Shown one piece after another: positions 54,664 to 62,628 of a DNA stretch of 64,000 nt. Location: positions 1 to 64,000 of the forward strand of contig CANFOM010000013.1 in the NCBI GenBank assembly GCA_947448725.1, in the 5' to 3' direction. A program made the translations under genes and the position numbers. Source of the stretch: Bacteroidota bacterium. Lineage in GTDB: Bacteria; Bacteroidota; Bacteroidia; Chitinophagales; Chitinophagaceae. The notes beneath the pieces are model-generated. The model was given only the letters and a program-made list of their open reading frames with translations, did not search any database and had not been told where the DNA came from. How positions within the stretch are numbered: the first letter of the stretch is position 1; every line of letters starts with the position of its first letter.

Positions 54664-54691
54664 ATTATAAACTAATTAAAAGCTATATACT

Positions 54692-55273
54692 ATGGCAGAA
54701 TTAGATACCTCGGGCGGTGGCCATAAGAAAGGACCAGGGGTCAAAAAAGGGAAAAAACTATCAACGCGTGTCGATTTGACACCGATGGTGGATTTAGGTT
54801 TTCTTTTGATCACCTTCTTCATCTTTACTACCACCATGAGTCAACCTACAGCAATGAAGTTGATTTTGCCTGATGATAAAGTAAAACCTGAAGAGCAAAA
54901 CAAAGCAAAAGAATCAGGCGCTTTAACCATCCTAATGGGTGCAGATAATCATATATATTATTACGAAGGGCAATTAAAAACAGACGCTTCCAATTTTTTG
55001 TCTGCTTCTTATAATGGAGAAAATTCCATTCGTGATATTATCTTAAAAAAGAAAGAGTATGTAAGAAGTATCGCACAAGATCCAACCAATCCTGAAAAGG
55101 ATTTAGTTATCGTGATTAAGCCAAGTTCAAATTGTACTTACAAAAACGTAATTGATATTTTAGATGAGATGTCAATTAACGTTGTAAAAAAATATGCACT
55201 AGTAGATATTTTTGACATTGAAGAACTATTGGTTAAAAAATCCGATGAGGCCGCAAAATCTTCTAGCAATTAA
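54692..55273 (+). CDS. exbD: ExbD biopolymer transporter (second copy)
   Basis: The 193-residue ExbD has a Gly/Lys-rich start (SGGGHKKGPGVKKGKK) and the helix around VDLTPMVDLGFLLITFFIFT (about 28-47), holding the conserved Asp. The periplasmic domain ends in a Lys/Ser tail. In Bacteroidota two ExbD genes often sit together, which suggests a heteromeric complex with ExbB. Confidence 0.93.
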   Translation: MAELDTSGGGHKKGPGVKKGKKLSTRVDLTPMVDLGFLLITFFIFTTTMSQPTAMKLILPDDKVKPEEQNKAKESGALTILMGADNHIYYYEGQLKTDASNFLSASYNGENSIRDIILKKKEYVRSIAQDPTNPEKDLVIVIKPSSNCTYKNVIDILDEMSINVVKKYALVDIFDIEELLVKKSDEAAKSSSN

Positions 55274-55285
55274 AAGCATTAAAAA

Positions 55286-56095
55286 ATGGACATAAACAAA
55301 ATATTAAACGCCGATATTCTGGACCTCATTTTTGAGGGAAGGTTTAAGGAATATGGCGCTTATGAACTTAGAAAAACCTACAATGATCGTCTTAAGAAGG
55401 CGTTGATTGGAATGGTAACTGTTACCGTTCTATTGGCTGGTGCTGCAATTTGGTCAAATAGCGCTAAAAAATCAAAAACTGAAATCGTAGTGACAGATGT
55501 TGCTTTGACAGACGTAACTCAAGAGAAAAAACCACCTCCACCTCCACCTCCACCACCAAAAGTGGAACCACCAAAAGTGGAAATGGCAAAATTTACACCT
55601 CCTAAAATTGTAAAGGATGAGGAAGTGAAAAAAGAGGATGAGGTAAAAGAAGTTGAAAAACTAGAAGACGTAAAAATTGGCGCTACCGATCAGAAAGGTA
55701 TTAAAGATGATGGCTTAGTGGCACCAACAGAATCAGCAGTAGCACCTCCAGCAGAAGAAGAAACCGATAAAATCTTTACGGTGGTACAAATACCAGCTGA
55801 GTTCCCAGGGGGTACACAAGGTTGGATTCGTTACTTAGAAAGAACTTTAAATAGAGACTTGCCAGTTGAAAATGGCGCTCCTGCTGGAAAATATTCAGTA
55901 GTGGTATCTTTCATCGTATCTAGAGATGGTTCTATTAGTGATGTAAAAGCAGAGAACGATCCTGGATATGGTACTAAAGATGAAGCTGTTCGTGTAATTA
56001 CAAGAGGTCCAAAATGGAAGCCCGCAGTTCAAAACGGCCGTAATGTAATTTATCGTCACCGTCAAGCTATTGTGTTCGTAGTTTCTGAAGATTAG
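55286..56095 (+). CDS. tonB: TonB energy transducer
   Basis: TonB spans the periplasm and pulls on outer-membrane receptors such as the SusC protein. The 269-residue protein has an N-terminal cytosolic segment, one helix (about 41-56), a Pro-rich spacer (KKPPPPPPPPPKVEPPK, near 75-95) and the C-terminal TonB domain (about 165-269: FPGGTQGWIRYLERTLNRD). The cytosolic stretch EGRFKEYGAYELRKTYNDR is typical of the Bacteroidota form. Confidence 0.95.
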   Translation: MDINKILNADILDLIFEGRFKEYGAYELRKTYNDRLKKALIGMVTVTVLLAGAAIWSNSAKKSKTEIVVTDVALTDVTQEKKPPPPPPPPPKVEPPKVEMAKFTPPKIVKDEEVKKEDEVKEVEKLEDVKIGATDQKGIKDDGLVAPTESAVAPPAEEETDKIFTVVQIPAEFPGGTQGWIRYLERTLNRDLPVENGAPAGKYSVVVSFIVSRDGSISDVKAENDPGYGTKDEAVRVITRGPKWKPAVQNGRNVIYRHRQAIVFVVSED

Positions 56096-56120
56096 TTGTA
56101 AAACTTTCTTTAAATATATT

Positions 56121-56153
56121 AAAATCCCTCCCGAGCACTCGGGGGGGATTTTT
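56121..56153 (+). terminator. Terminator after tonB
   Basis: AAAATCCCTCCCGA pairs with TCGGGGGGGATTTT around GCAC, with one G-T wobble, followed by T. It ends the exb/ton unit. Confidence 0.9.
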
Positions 56154-56191
56154 GTTTTCTAGGTCATTATACATAAATACTTCATAAAGTT

Positions 56192-56199
56192 TACCTTTG
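56192..56199 (+). promoter_or_regulatory. -7 element of mnmE, next to the start codon
   Basis: TACCTTTG fits TAnnTTTG and ends four bases before the ATG at 56204. Any transcript from it would be leaderless. Confidence 0.5.
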
Positions 56200-56203
56200 T
56201 ACT

Positions 56204-57583
56204 ATGCGCGAAAATTTAAGCACTTGGAATGATACAATAGTGGCCTTGGCCACACCACCTGGTTTGGGCGCCATTGCTGTGATTCGATTAAGTGGAGCAG
56301 CATCCATTGCCATCACTAGTGCTGTTTTTTCAAAACAAGGATTAAATAGTAAAGCATCTCATACCGTACATTTTGGGAAAATCATCAATGGTAAAGAAGT
56401 ATTAGACGAAGTGGTAGTTACTATTTACAAAGCGCCAAAATCTTATACCGGCGAAGAAGTGGTGGAGATTTCATGTCATGGTTCACCTTTTATACAGGAT
56501 TCTATTTTACAATTGTTTCAGGCCAAGGGAGCTCGATTGGCGAAGCCGGGTGAATTTACACAGCGTGCCTTTTTAAATGGGAAATTAGATTTAACGCAAG
56601 CCGAAGCCGTAGCGGATTTAATTGCCAGTAATACCGAGGCAGCGCGTAAAACGGCATTGTACAATTTAAAAGGAGGATTTTCTTCCGACTTGCAAGTGAT
56701 GCGCGAAAAGCTGATTAAATTTTCGGCATTAATAGAATTGGAATTAGATTTTTCACAAGAAGATGTTGCTTTTGCCAATAAAAAATCATTGGAGATATTA
56801 GTGCATGAACTGCAAGCAAAAACAACCGCCTTATTGCTCTCTTTTCAATTAGGCAATGTAATAAAACATGGAGTACAAGTAGCTATTGTAGGTAAGCCCA
56901 ATGCAGGAAAATCAACACTATTAAATACATTGTTAAATGAAAATAGGGCCTTGGTGAGTGAAATACCAGGCACCACGCGTGATACGGTAGAAGAGTATTT
57001 GAACATACAAGGTGTGATGTATAAGTTAATTGATACGGCAGGCATTAGGCATTCCACTGAAGATAGTATCGAGCAAATGGGTATTGAAAAAAGCAAAGAA
57101 AAAATTCAAGCAGCAGATATAGTGATTGCCTTATTTGATGCGAGTAACACAACGGCTGCACAAATAAAGCAGTGGAATCAGGAATTGCAGGGAGCGCACA
57201 AACTCATTTTTGTGGGTAATAAAATGGATATCGCCATAGACGCTTCCCTTGAAAAAGACCCTGATTTAAAAGACATTATTTTTATTGCAGCCAAAGACAA
57301 AAAAAATATTTTAGCACTTGAAAATGCATTGCATCAAAAAGTAGTGGGAGATGGGCTTAATAAAGAAGGGACTATTGTTACTAATGCAAGACATGTGGCA
57401 TCACTTAAAAGATTATTGTTTGCACTCAATGATATAGACACCGGTTTGGTGGACAATGTAACGGGCGACTTACTCGCCATAGATATCAATCATGCATTAC
57501 ATTATTTAGGGACCATTACTGGGCAAATTACCAATGAAGATCAATTGGATTTTATTTTTTCTAAGTTCTGTATTGGAAAGTAA
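56204..57583 (+). CDS. mnmE: tRNA modification GTPase MnmE
   Basis: MnmE, with MnmG, makes the carboxymethylaminomethyl group on U34 of certain tRNAs. The 459 residues include the N-terminal tetrahydrofolate-binding domain, helical parts and a GTPase domain with P-loop GKPNAGKS (230-237), PGTTRD, DTAG and NKMD. The C-terminal CIGK holds the essential Cys. It ends facing the HAD gene (18 bases between). Confidence 0.97.
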   Translation: MRENLSTWNDTIVALATPPGLGAIAVIRLSGAASIAITSAVFSKQGLNSKASHTVHFGKIINGKEVLDEVVVTIYKAPKSYTGEEVVEISCHGSPFIQDSILQLFQAKGARLAKPGEFTQRAFLNGKLDLTQAEAVADLIASNTEAARKTALYNLKGGFSSDLQVMREKLIKFSALIELELDFSQEDVAFANKKSLEILVHELQAKTTALLLSFQLGNVIKHGVQVAIVGKPNAGKSTLLNTLLNENRALVSEIPGTTRDTVEEYLNIQGVMYKLIDTAGIRHSTEDSIEQMGIEKSKEKIQAADIVIALFDASNTTAAQIKQWNQELQGAHKLIFVGNKMDIAIDASLEKDPDLKDIIFIAAKDKKNILALENALHQKVVGDGLNKEGTIVTNARHVASLKRLLFALNDIDTGLVDNVTGDLLAIDINHALHYLGTITGQITNEDQLDFIFSKFCIGK

Positions 57584-57601
57584 ATGGGGGCAATTAAAAA
57601 T

Positions 57602-58255
57602 TTACAAAGAAAGATGGGTATAGTCTTCGATAAAGAATAAAATATTATCAAAGTCGGCAAATTCACTTTCTTGATGTAGTCCTTTTATCACTATTGTTTT
57701 CATTCCAGCTTTTTGTGCACAAAGAACACCTTTTGGGGTATCTTCAAAAACAATGCAGTCCGCTGGTGCTACCCCAAGTAGTTCAGCACATTTTAAAAAA
57801 GTTTCTGGATGCGGTTTGCTAATAGCTACATCATCCGCACTCACAATGGCTTCAAAATAATCTCTAATAGCAGTGTTATCAATGACAAAGTCAATATTGG
57901 CTAAGATGGCAGCCGATCCAATCCCCATTTTAATCTTTTGCTCAAAAGCGTTTTTAATAAATAGTGCAAGCCCATCAATAAGTACTAAATGAGGTTTAAA
58001 TTCTACTCGATACATGGCTTCCTTATTGGCACCGATGGATAATTTTTCTTGCATGGAAAATTTACCTGGAAAAACTCTTTCCAATAGCTCGTCATTTTTT
58101 CCATAACATTGGTGCTTTACTTCTTCTATACTTAATTCGCTACCCAAGGCAGTTAATTGTTGGTGCCAAGCGCCAATATGATAGGGCATGTCATTGACCA
58201 TGGTTCCATTTAAATCAAAAATAAAAGCTTTTGCCTGCTTTAGCATACGATACAT
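57602..58255 (-). CDS. HAD family phosphatase, beta-phosphoglucomutase-like, DxNGT variant
   Basis: The 217-residue HAD protein (subfamily IA) has a helical cap (about 20-90) and a Rossmann core with motif II GIGSAA, motif III Lys in SKPHPETF and motif IV FEDTPKGV. Motif I reads FDLNGT: nucleophile Asp14 is present, but the second Asp, the usual acid/base, is Asn16. I recall close relatives in Bacteroidota with DLNGT, so this may be a subfamily trait. The gene follows the LacI gene by 21 bases. A sugar-phosphate role is suggested only by family and context. Confidence 0.85.
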   Translation of the reverse strand: MYRMLKQAKAFIFDLNGTMVNDMPYHIGAWHQQLTALGSELSIEEVKHQCYGKNDELLERVFPGKFSMQEKLSIGANKEAMYRVEFKPHLVLIDGLALFIKNAFEQKIKMGIGSAAILANIDFVIDNTAIRDYFEAIVSADDVAISKPHPETFLKCAELLGVAPADCIVFEDTPKGVLCAQKAGMKTIVIKGLHQESEFADFDNILFFIEDYTHLSL

Positions 58256-58276
58256 TATTTATTGTTTATTAATAGC

Positions 58277-59269
58277 TTACATAGAACCACCTTCAATAAA
58301 TTTAGCTTCTACGGTTAATTCATTGACGGGTTTTCCTGTTTGCATATTGGCCATCATTTGTAGGAAGGCCAATTTTCCTAATTGAAAGCCACTGGTTTCT
58401 ACATAACTAATAACAGGATAATATAAATTGGGAATAAATCCATTGCTAATACTAATGACACCCATTTCGGCGGGTACTTTTATTTGCAATGCTTGAATGG
58501 CTTTCATAACGCCAATTAATATTTCATCGGTCATACAAAAAACAGTATCAAACTTTACTGTTTTGTTATAATTATTTTTAAAAATTTCTTCCGCATCATT
58601 GGAGCTATTTGCATTGATATACTGAACACTTGTTTTAGGAGCGAAGTCCTTCATGAAGTTTTGGAAAGAAGTTTTTCTATTTTGGCTTATGGAAAGTGCA
58701 GGATCACCAAAAATGGCCAATACTTTTTTTGCATTTCGCTTGATGATATTTTCCGCTGCAATTACACCGCAGCGTTCATCTGCCATCCTTACTTTCGTAA
58801 AGGAATTGTCCTTAGGAACAATATCAAAAAAGACAACAGGAATCTCATGTTCATTCATTTTATGATATACCTCTAGGTTTTCGGCACTGGCCGATAAGCA
58901 GGCAAACAAGCCAGAAACTCTATTTTGTCTAAAAATTTTTAAGTTGTTTAATTCATTTTCTGCGTTGTGGTTAGATTGAAGAATCATTAAGGCATAACCA
59001 TTTTTACGACTTTCTTCTTCTACCGCTGCAATAAAACTATCATAGAATAAATTTGCAATGGCTGGAACAAGGACACCAAATATTTTACTACTCTGCATTC
59101 TCAATTGAATGGCATAAGCATTGGGTTCGTAATCTAAGCTTTGCGCCAAGGCTTGTACTTTAGCTTTTGTTTTAGCAGAAATATCTGGATGATCTTTTAA
59201 TGCCCTTGAAACAGTAGAGATACTTAATTGTAATTGTTGTGCTAATAATTTGAGGGTGGTATTGGTCAT
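58277..59269 (-). CDS. LacI family transcriptional regulator
   Basis: A 330-residue regulator with an N-terminal helix-turn-helix (LKLLAQQLQLSISTVSRALK, about residues 5-24) and a periplasmic-binding-protein-like sugar domain (about 60-325, with FACLSASAENLEVYHKMN and the FCMTDEILIGVMKAI segment). It is divergent from the SusC/D genes; a palindrome with a central CG lies between them. It probably responds to a sugar or derivative and controls the SusC/D genes and the HAD gene. Confidence 0.92.
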   Translation of the reverse strand: MTNTTLKLLAQQLQLSISTVSRALKDHPDISAKTKAKVQALAQSLDYEPNAYAIQLRMQSSKIFGVLVPAIANLFYDSFIAAVEEESRKNGYALMILQSNHNAENELNNLKIFRQNRVSGLFACLSASAENLEVYHKMNEHEIPVVFFDIVPKDNSFTKVRMADERCGVIAAENIIKRNAKKVLAIFGDPALSISQNRKTSFQNFMKDFAPKTSVQYINANSSNDAEEIFKNNYNKTVKFDTVFCMTDEILIGVMKAIQALQIKVPAEMGVISISNGFIPNLYYPVISYVETSGFQLGKLAFLQMMANMQTGKPVNELTVEAKFIEGGSM

Positions 59270-59305
59270 TGATTCATTGAATTAATAGGGTAAATTAAGA
59301 TTTTC

Positions 59306-59333
59306 TTACCGAATTATTACCGCAAATTTACCG
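59306..59333 (+). repeat. Three TTACCG direct repeats, 11-bp period
   Basis: TTACCG occurs at 59306-59311, 59317-59322 and 59328-59333, each exactly 11 bases after the previous one. The second and third continue as CAAAT. The period is about one helical turn, so the copies face the same side of the DNA, close to the LacI gene start. Confidence 0.6.
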
Positions 59334-59342
59334 CAAATTATA

Positions 59343-59356
59343 TACAAACGATTGTA
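59343..59356. promoter_or_regulatory. LacI-family operator candidate
   Basis: TACAAACGATTGTA has perfect 5-bp half sites TACAA/TTGTA around A-CG-A. This fits the LacI-family pattern of a palindrome with a central CG. It lies 73 bases before the LacI ATG and 253 before the SusC ATG. Confidence 0.6.
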
Positions 59357-59608
59357 ATTTTAGAAAATACTAAGCATTTTTGATGGATTTAAGGCTTAAA
59401 TATTGAATATTTATAGGTATAGAACCCCCTTTATCTTATTGATCTTCAATTATATATCATTTAAAATGAACAATTATCAGAAAATTCGTATTCGTTTAAG
59501 CAAAAAATAGTTAACAATAAAGTAACAACTGACTAAATTTTCTTCATAATTTACGTGTTATAACATTGTTAAAATGCAAAAAATTCTTAAATTTTAAACT
59601 TAAAACAC

Positions 59609-62590
59609 ATGAAAATTTTAAAGTTTGTAAGGCCAATGATGGTTGCCTTGCTTTCACTTTTCTTCGTCTTTTCAGTACAAGCCCAAACGAAGGCTGTTGC
59701 TGGTAAGATAGTTGATGCCAAAGATGGTTCAGCTATTTCTGGTATTACTGTAACTGCTGTTACCGCTAGCGGTAAAAAAGTTGCAGCGGTAACTTCAAAT
59801 GATGGTACTTATAAAGTAGCCTCTGCTGAAGTAATTACTAGATTAGTTGTTTCTGGAGTTGGTTTTGAACAACAAGATCTTGCAGTGGGTAAAAATACTA
59901 CACTGAATGTTTCTTTGACTTCTTCAGTAGCTAGCTTAGGCGACGTTGTCGTTGTAGGTTATGGTACACAAAAGAAGAAAGAAATCACTAGTGCTATTAC
60001 TCGTATTAGCGCTGAGGAATTCAACAAAGGAAATATCAACAACGTTGCACAATTATTGCAAGGTAAAGTAGCTGGTCTTTCTATCGCTCGTCCAGGTGGT
60101 AACCCGAACGAAGGTTTCTCTATCAGATTGAGAGGTTTATCGACCATTGGTGCCAACACTTCACCTTTGGTGGTGGTGGACGGAGTGGTTGGCGCAGATT
60201 TAAACTCTATCGATCCAGCCGACATTAAAAGTGTCGATGTATTGAAAGATGGATCTGCTGCAGCTATTTACGGTACGCGTGGATCTGCTGGGGTAATCAT
60301 TGTTACTACTAAGAATGGTTCAAGAGGTGGAACATCTTCTTTTAATTATTCTTCTCAAGTAACTATGGAAAGTCCTGTAAAATTTACAGAACATATGGAC
60401 GCTGCTCAATACGGCGCTTTAATTAAAAAATTAGGTACAGGTAATAATTTAGGAGCAAATACAGATTGGAATAAAGAAATTACTAGAAATGCAATTACGC
60501 ATGTACATAATTTATCTTTCTCTGGCGGTACCGATAAAACTACTTTTGATGTTTCTATGAACTATAGAAATGCAGAAGGTATTGCTATACAAACTGGCTT
60601 CCAACAATTAAATGGTAGAGTTAATTTAACACACAGAGCATTAAACGATAAGTTGGTGTTTAACGTTCAATTGACTTCTACTTCTAAGGAAGCTGATCTT
60701 GGATTTAGTAACGCATTTGAATATGCGACTATTTACAATCCAACTGCCCCGCTTCATTCTACAGATCCAATGTATGACCTAGCAAAAGGTGGTTGGTTTG
60801 AGCAAAATGCAACTGAGTATTCAAATCCAGTAGCGATGTTGATGCAGAACTCAAATCATCAAACAACTAGAAAAATAAATTTTGCTGGTTCGGTGGAATA
60901 TGAAATTGCGAAAGGATTAAAAGTTTTAACTAGATACGCTCAGTCTACTAGTAACGCTGATATCAATGCTTACTCTCCAAGTAATGCGTTTATTGATCGT
61001 GGTTTCTATACTGGTGCAACTGGTTTAGGAAGACATGGTTATGCTTGGAAACAAGAAGATAAATCAGTTTCAAGTTTATATGAAAACACATTAAGCTATA
61101 ATACTAAAGTAAGTAAGTTAGATGTGAATGCAGTAGGTGGTTATTCTTACCAAGAATTTACCAACCAAGGATTTAGCATGGGTGGTGGTAATTTTATTAC
61201 TGACTTATCTCATGAGTCTATGGGAGCTGCTCAGGATTTTCAAAATGGATTAGGTACTTTAGGTAGTTATATGAACGGTAGTAAATTAGTAGCGTTCTTT
61301 GGACGTGTAAACTTAAACTGGGATAATTACGCTTACTTGTCTGCTTCAGTTAGACAAGAAGGATCTACTCAATTTGGAGACAATAACAAATGGGGAGTTT
61401 TCCCAGCGGTTAGTGGTGGTGTGGATTTAAAGAAAATCTTAAACATTGGTACTTTTGATGCATTGAAATTGAGAGCAAGTTATGGTGTAACAGGATCTCT
61501 TCCTCCATATACAGGTTTGTCTCAGTTAACTTTCGCAGGTACAGGAAACTACTTGATTAATGGTAACTGGATTACTACTTATGGTCCAAACCAAAATTCA
61601 AACCCAGATTTGAAATGGGAGAAAAAATCAGAGATTGACTTTGGTGCTGACTTTGCTTTGTTAAACAATCGTTTAACAGGTACTGTTGATTATTACCAAA
61701 GAACAACTACAGATTTGATCTTTAATGTAACCGTACCTTCTCCTCCAGCTTTATTTAACAGAGCATGGAGAAACGTAGGTGATTTAGAAGCCAAAGGTTT
61801 TGAGGCTGCTTTAAACTACAAAGTAATTACTGAAGGTAAATTAACTTGGAACACAGGGGTTAATTACTCTACTAATAAAGTAACTTTAACAAGATTAGAC
61901 AAATCAGCTGGTTCTTATATTGGTGAAACTAACTTAGGTTCTCCAGGACAAGAAGCAACTCAAATTATCAGAACTTATGAAGGTGGCCAAATAGGTACTT
62001 TCTGGAATGCTGTTTACCGTGGTATAGATGCTAATGGTAAATACTTGTTTGATGATGGTAAAGGAAACGCTGTTTTATCTACAGCGACAACTTACAAAGC
62101 ACCTATCGGTAATGGTATGCCTAAGTTTGAAATGGGTTGGTCAAACGTTTTCACTTATGGAAAATTTGACTTAAACTTCTTCTTACGTGGTTCATTCGGT
62201 CATCAATTAATCAATACATTTAGAACATTCTACGAGAATCCAGCCAATGCTGCAATCTATAACGTAGTAAACACTAAGTATTTTGATCCAAAATTGAACG
62301 ACGCGTCTATATTTAGTAGTTTGTTTGTTGAAAAAGCAGACTTTGTTAAATTAGATAACGCTACTTTAGGCTATACTATTCCAGTTTCTGCGAAATCAAA
62401 AGCGCAAGGTATTAAAAGTTTAAGAGCTTTTATCACTGGAAATAACCTAATGACCATTACTAATTATACAGGAGCTGATCCAGAAGTTAGATGGCAAGAT
62501 GGTGGTAATATCTTAGCTCCAGGTATTGATAGAAGAGCAACTTGGGTGATGACTCGTTCTTTCACTTTAGGAATTAATATTGGACTATAA
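59609..62590 (+). CDS. SusC-type TonB-dependent outer-membrane receptor
   Basis: A 993-residue outer-membrane transporter with a signal peptide (MKILKFVRPMMVALLSLFFV). A carboxypeptidase D-like domain (about 28-110) is followed by the SusC signature VVVVGYGTQKKKEITSAI, the plug (about 125-240: VLKDGSAAAIYGTRGSAG) and a barrel to the end (SFTLGINIGL). With the SusD lipoprotein it imports bulky substrates, commonly glycans. The substrate is unknown. It is paired with the divergent LacI gene and needs TonB. Confidence 0.96.
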   Translation: MKILKFVRPMMVALLSLFFVFSVQAQTKAVAGKIVDAKDGSAISGITVTAVTASGKKVAAVTSNDGTYKVASAEVITRLVVSGVGFEQQDLAVGKNTTLNVSLTSSVASLGDVVVVGYGTQKKKEITSAITRISAEEFNKGNINNVAQLLQGKVAGLSIARPGGNPNEGFSIRLRGLSTIGANTSPLVVVDGVVGADLNSIDPADIKSVDVLKDGSAAAIYGTRGSAGVIIVTTKNGSRGGTSSFNYSSQVTMESPVKFTEHMDAAQYGALIKKLGTGNNLGANTDWNKEITRNAITHVHNLSFSGGTDKTTFDVSMNYRNAEGIAIQTGFQQLNGRVNLTHRALNDKLVFNVQLTSTSKEADLGFSNAFEYATIYNPTAPLHSTDPMYDLAKGGWFEQNATEYSNPVAMLMQNSNHQTTRKINFAGSVEYEIAKGLKVLTRYAQSTSNADINAYSPSNAFIDRGFYTGATGLGRHGYAWKQEDKSVSSLYENTLSYNTKVSKLDVNAVGGYSYQEFTNQGFSMGGGNFITDLSHESMGAAQDFQNGLGTLGSYMNGSKLVAFFGRVNLNWDNYAYLSASVRQEGSTQFGDNNKWGVFPAVSGGVDLKKILNIGTFDALKLRASYGVTGSLPPYTGLSQLTFAGTGNYLINGNWITTYGPNQNSNPDLKWEKKSEIDFGADFALLNNRLTGTVDYYQRTTTDLIFNVTVPSPPALFNRAWRNVGDLEAKGFEAALNYKVITEGKLTWNTGVNYSTNKVTLTRLDKSAGSYIGETNLGSPGQEATQIIRTYEGGQIGTFWNAVYRGIDANGKYLFDDGKGNAVLSTATTYKAPIGNGMPKFEMGWSNVFTYGKFDLNFFLRGSFGHQLINTFRTFYENPANAAIYNVVNTKYFDPKLNDASIFSSLFVEKADFVKLDNATLGYTIPVSAKSKAQGIKSLRAFITGNNLMTITNYTGADPEVRWQDGGNILAPGIDRRATWVMTRSFTLGINIGL

Positions 62591-62628
62591 TAAATTAATT
62601 CAATTAAAAACTTTTATAAATCGACAAT

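Larger units (their letters stand above)
59270..59608. other. 339-bp divergent control region, LacI/SusC
   Basis: This gap holds three TTACCG repeats (59306-59333), a LacI-type palindrome (59343-59356) and AT-rich DNA. TAATTTAC occurs on both sides as a weak -7-like motif, near 59553 on the plus strand before the SusC gene and at 59288-59295 on the minus strand before the LacI gene. I see no gene or structured RNA in it. Confidence 0.6.

Noticed and set aside
55531..55600. CCA/CCT repeat in tonB as a possible phase-variable tract
   Set aside because: The codons are mixed Pro codons of the usual TonB spacer, so changes would be in-frame; there is no sign of an unstable non-triplet tract.
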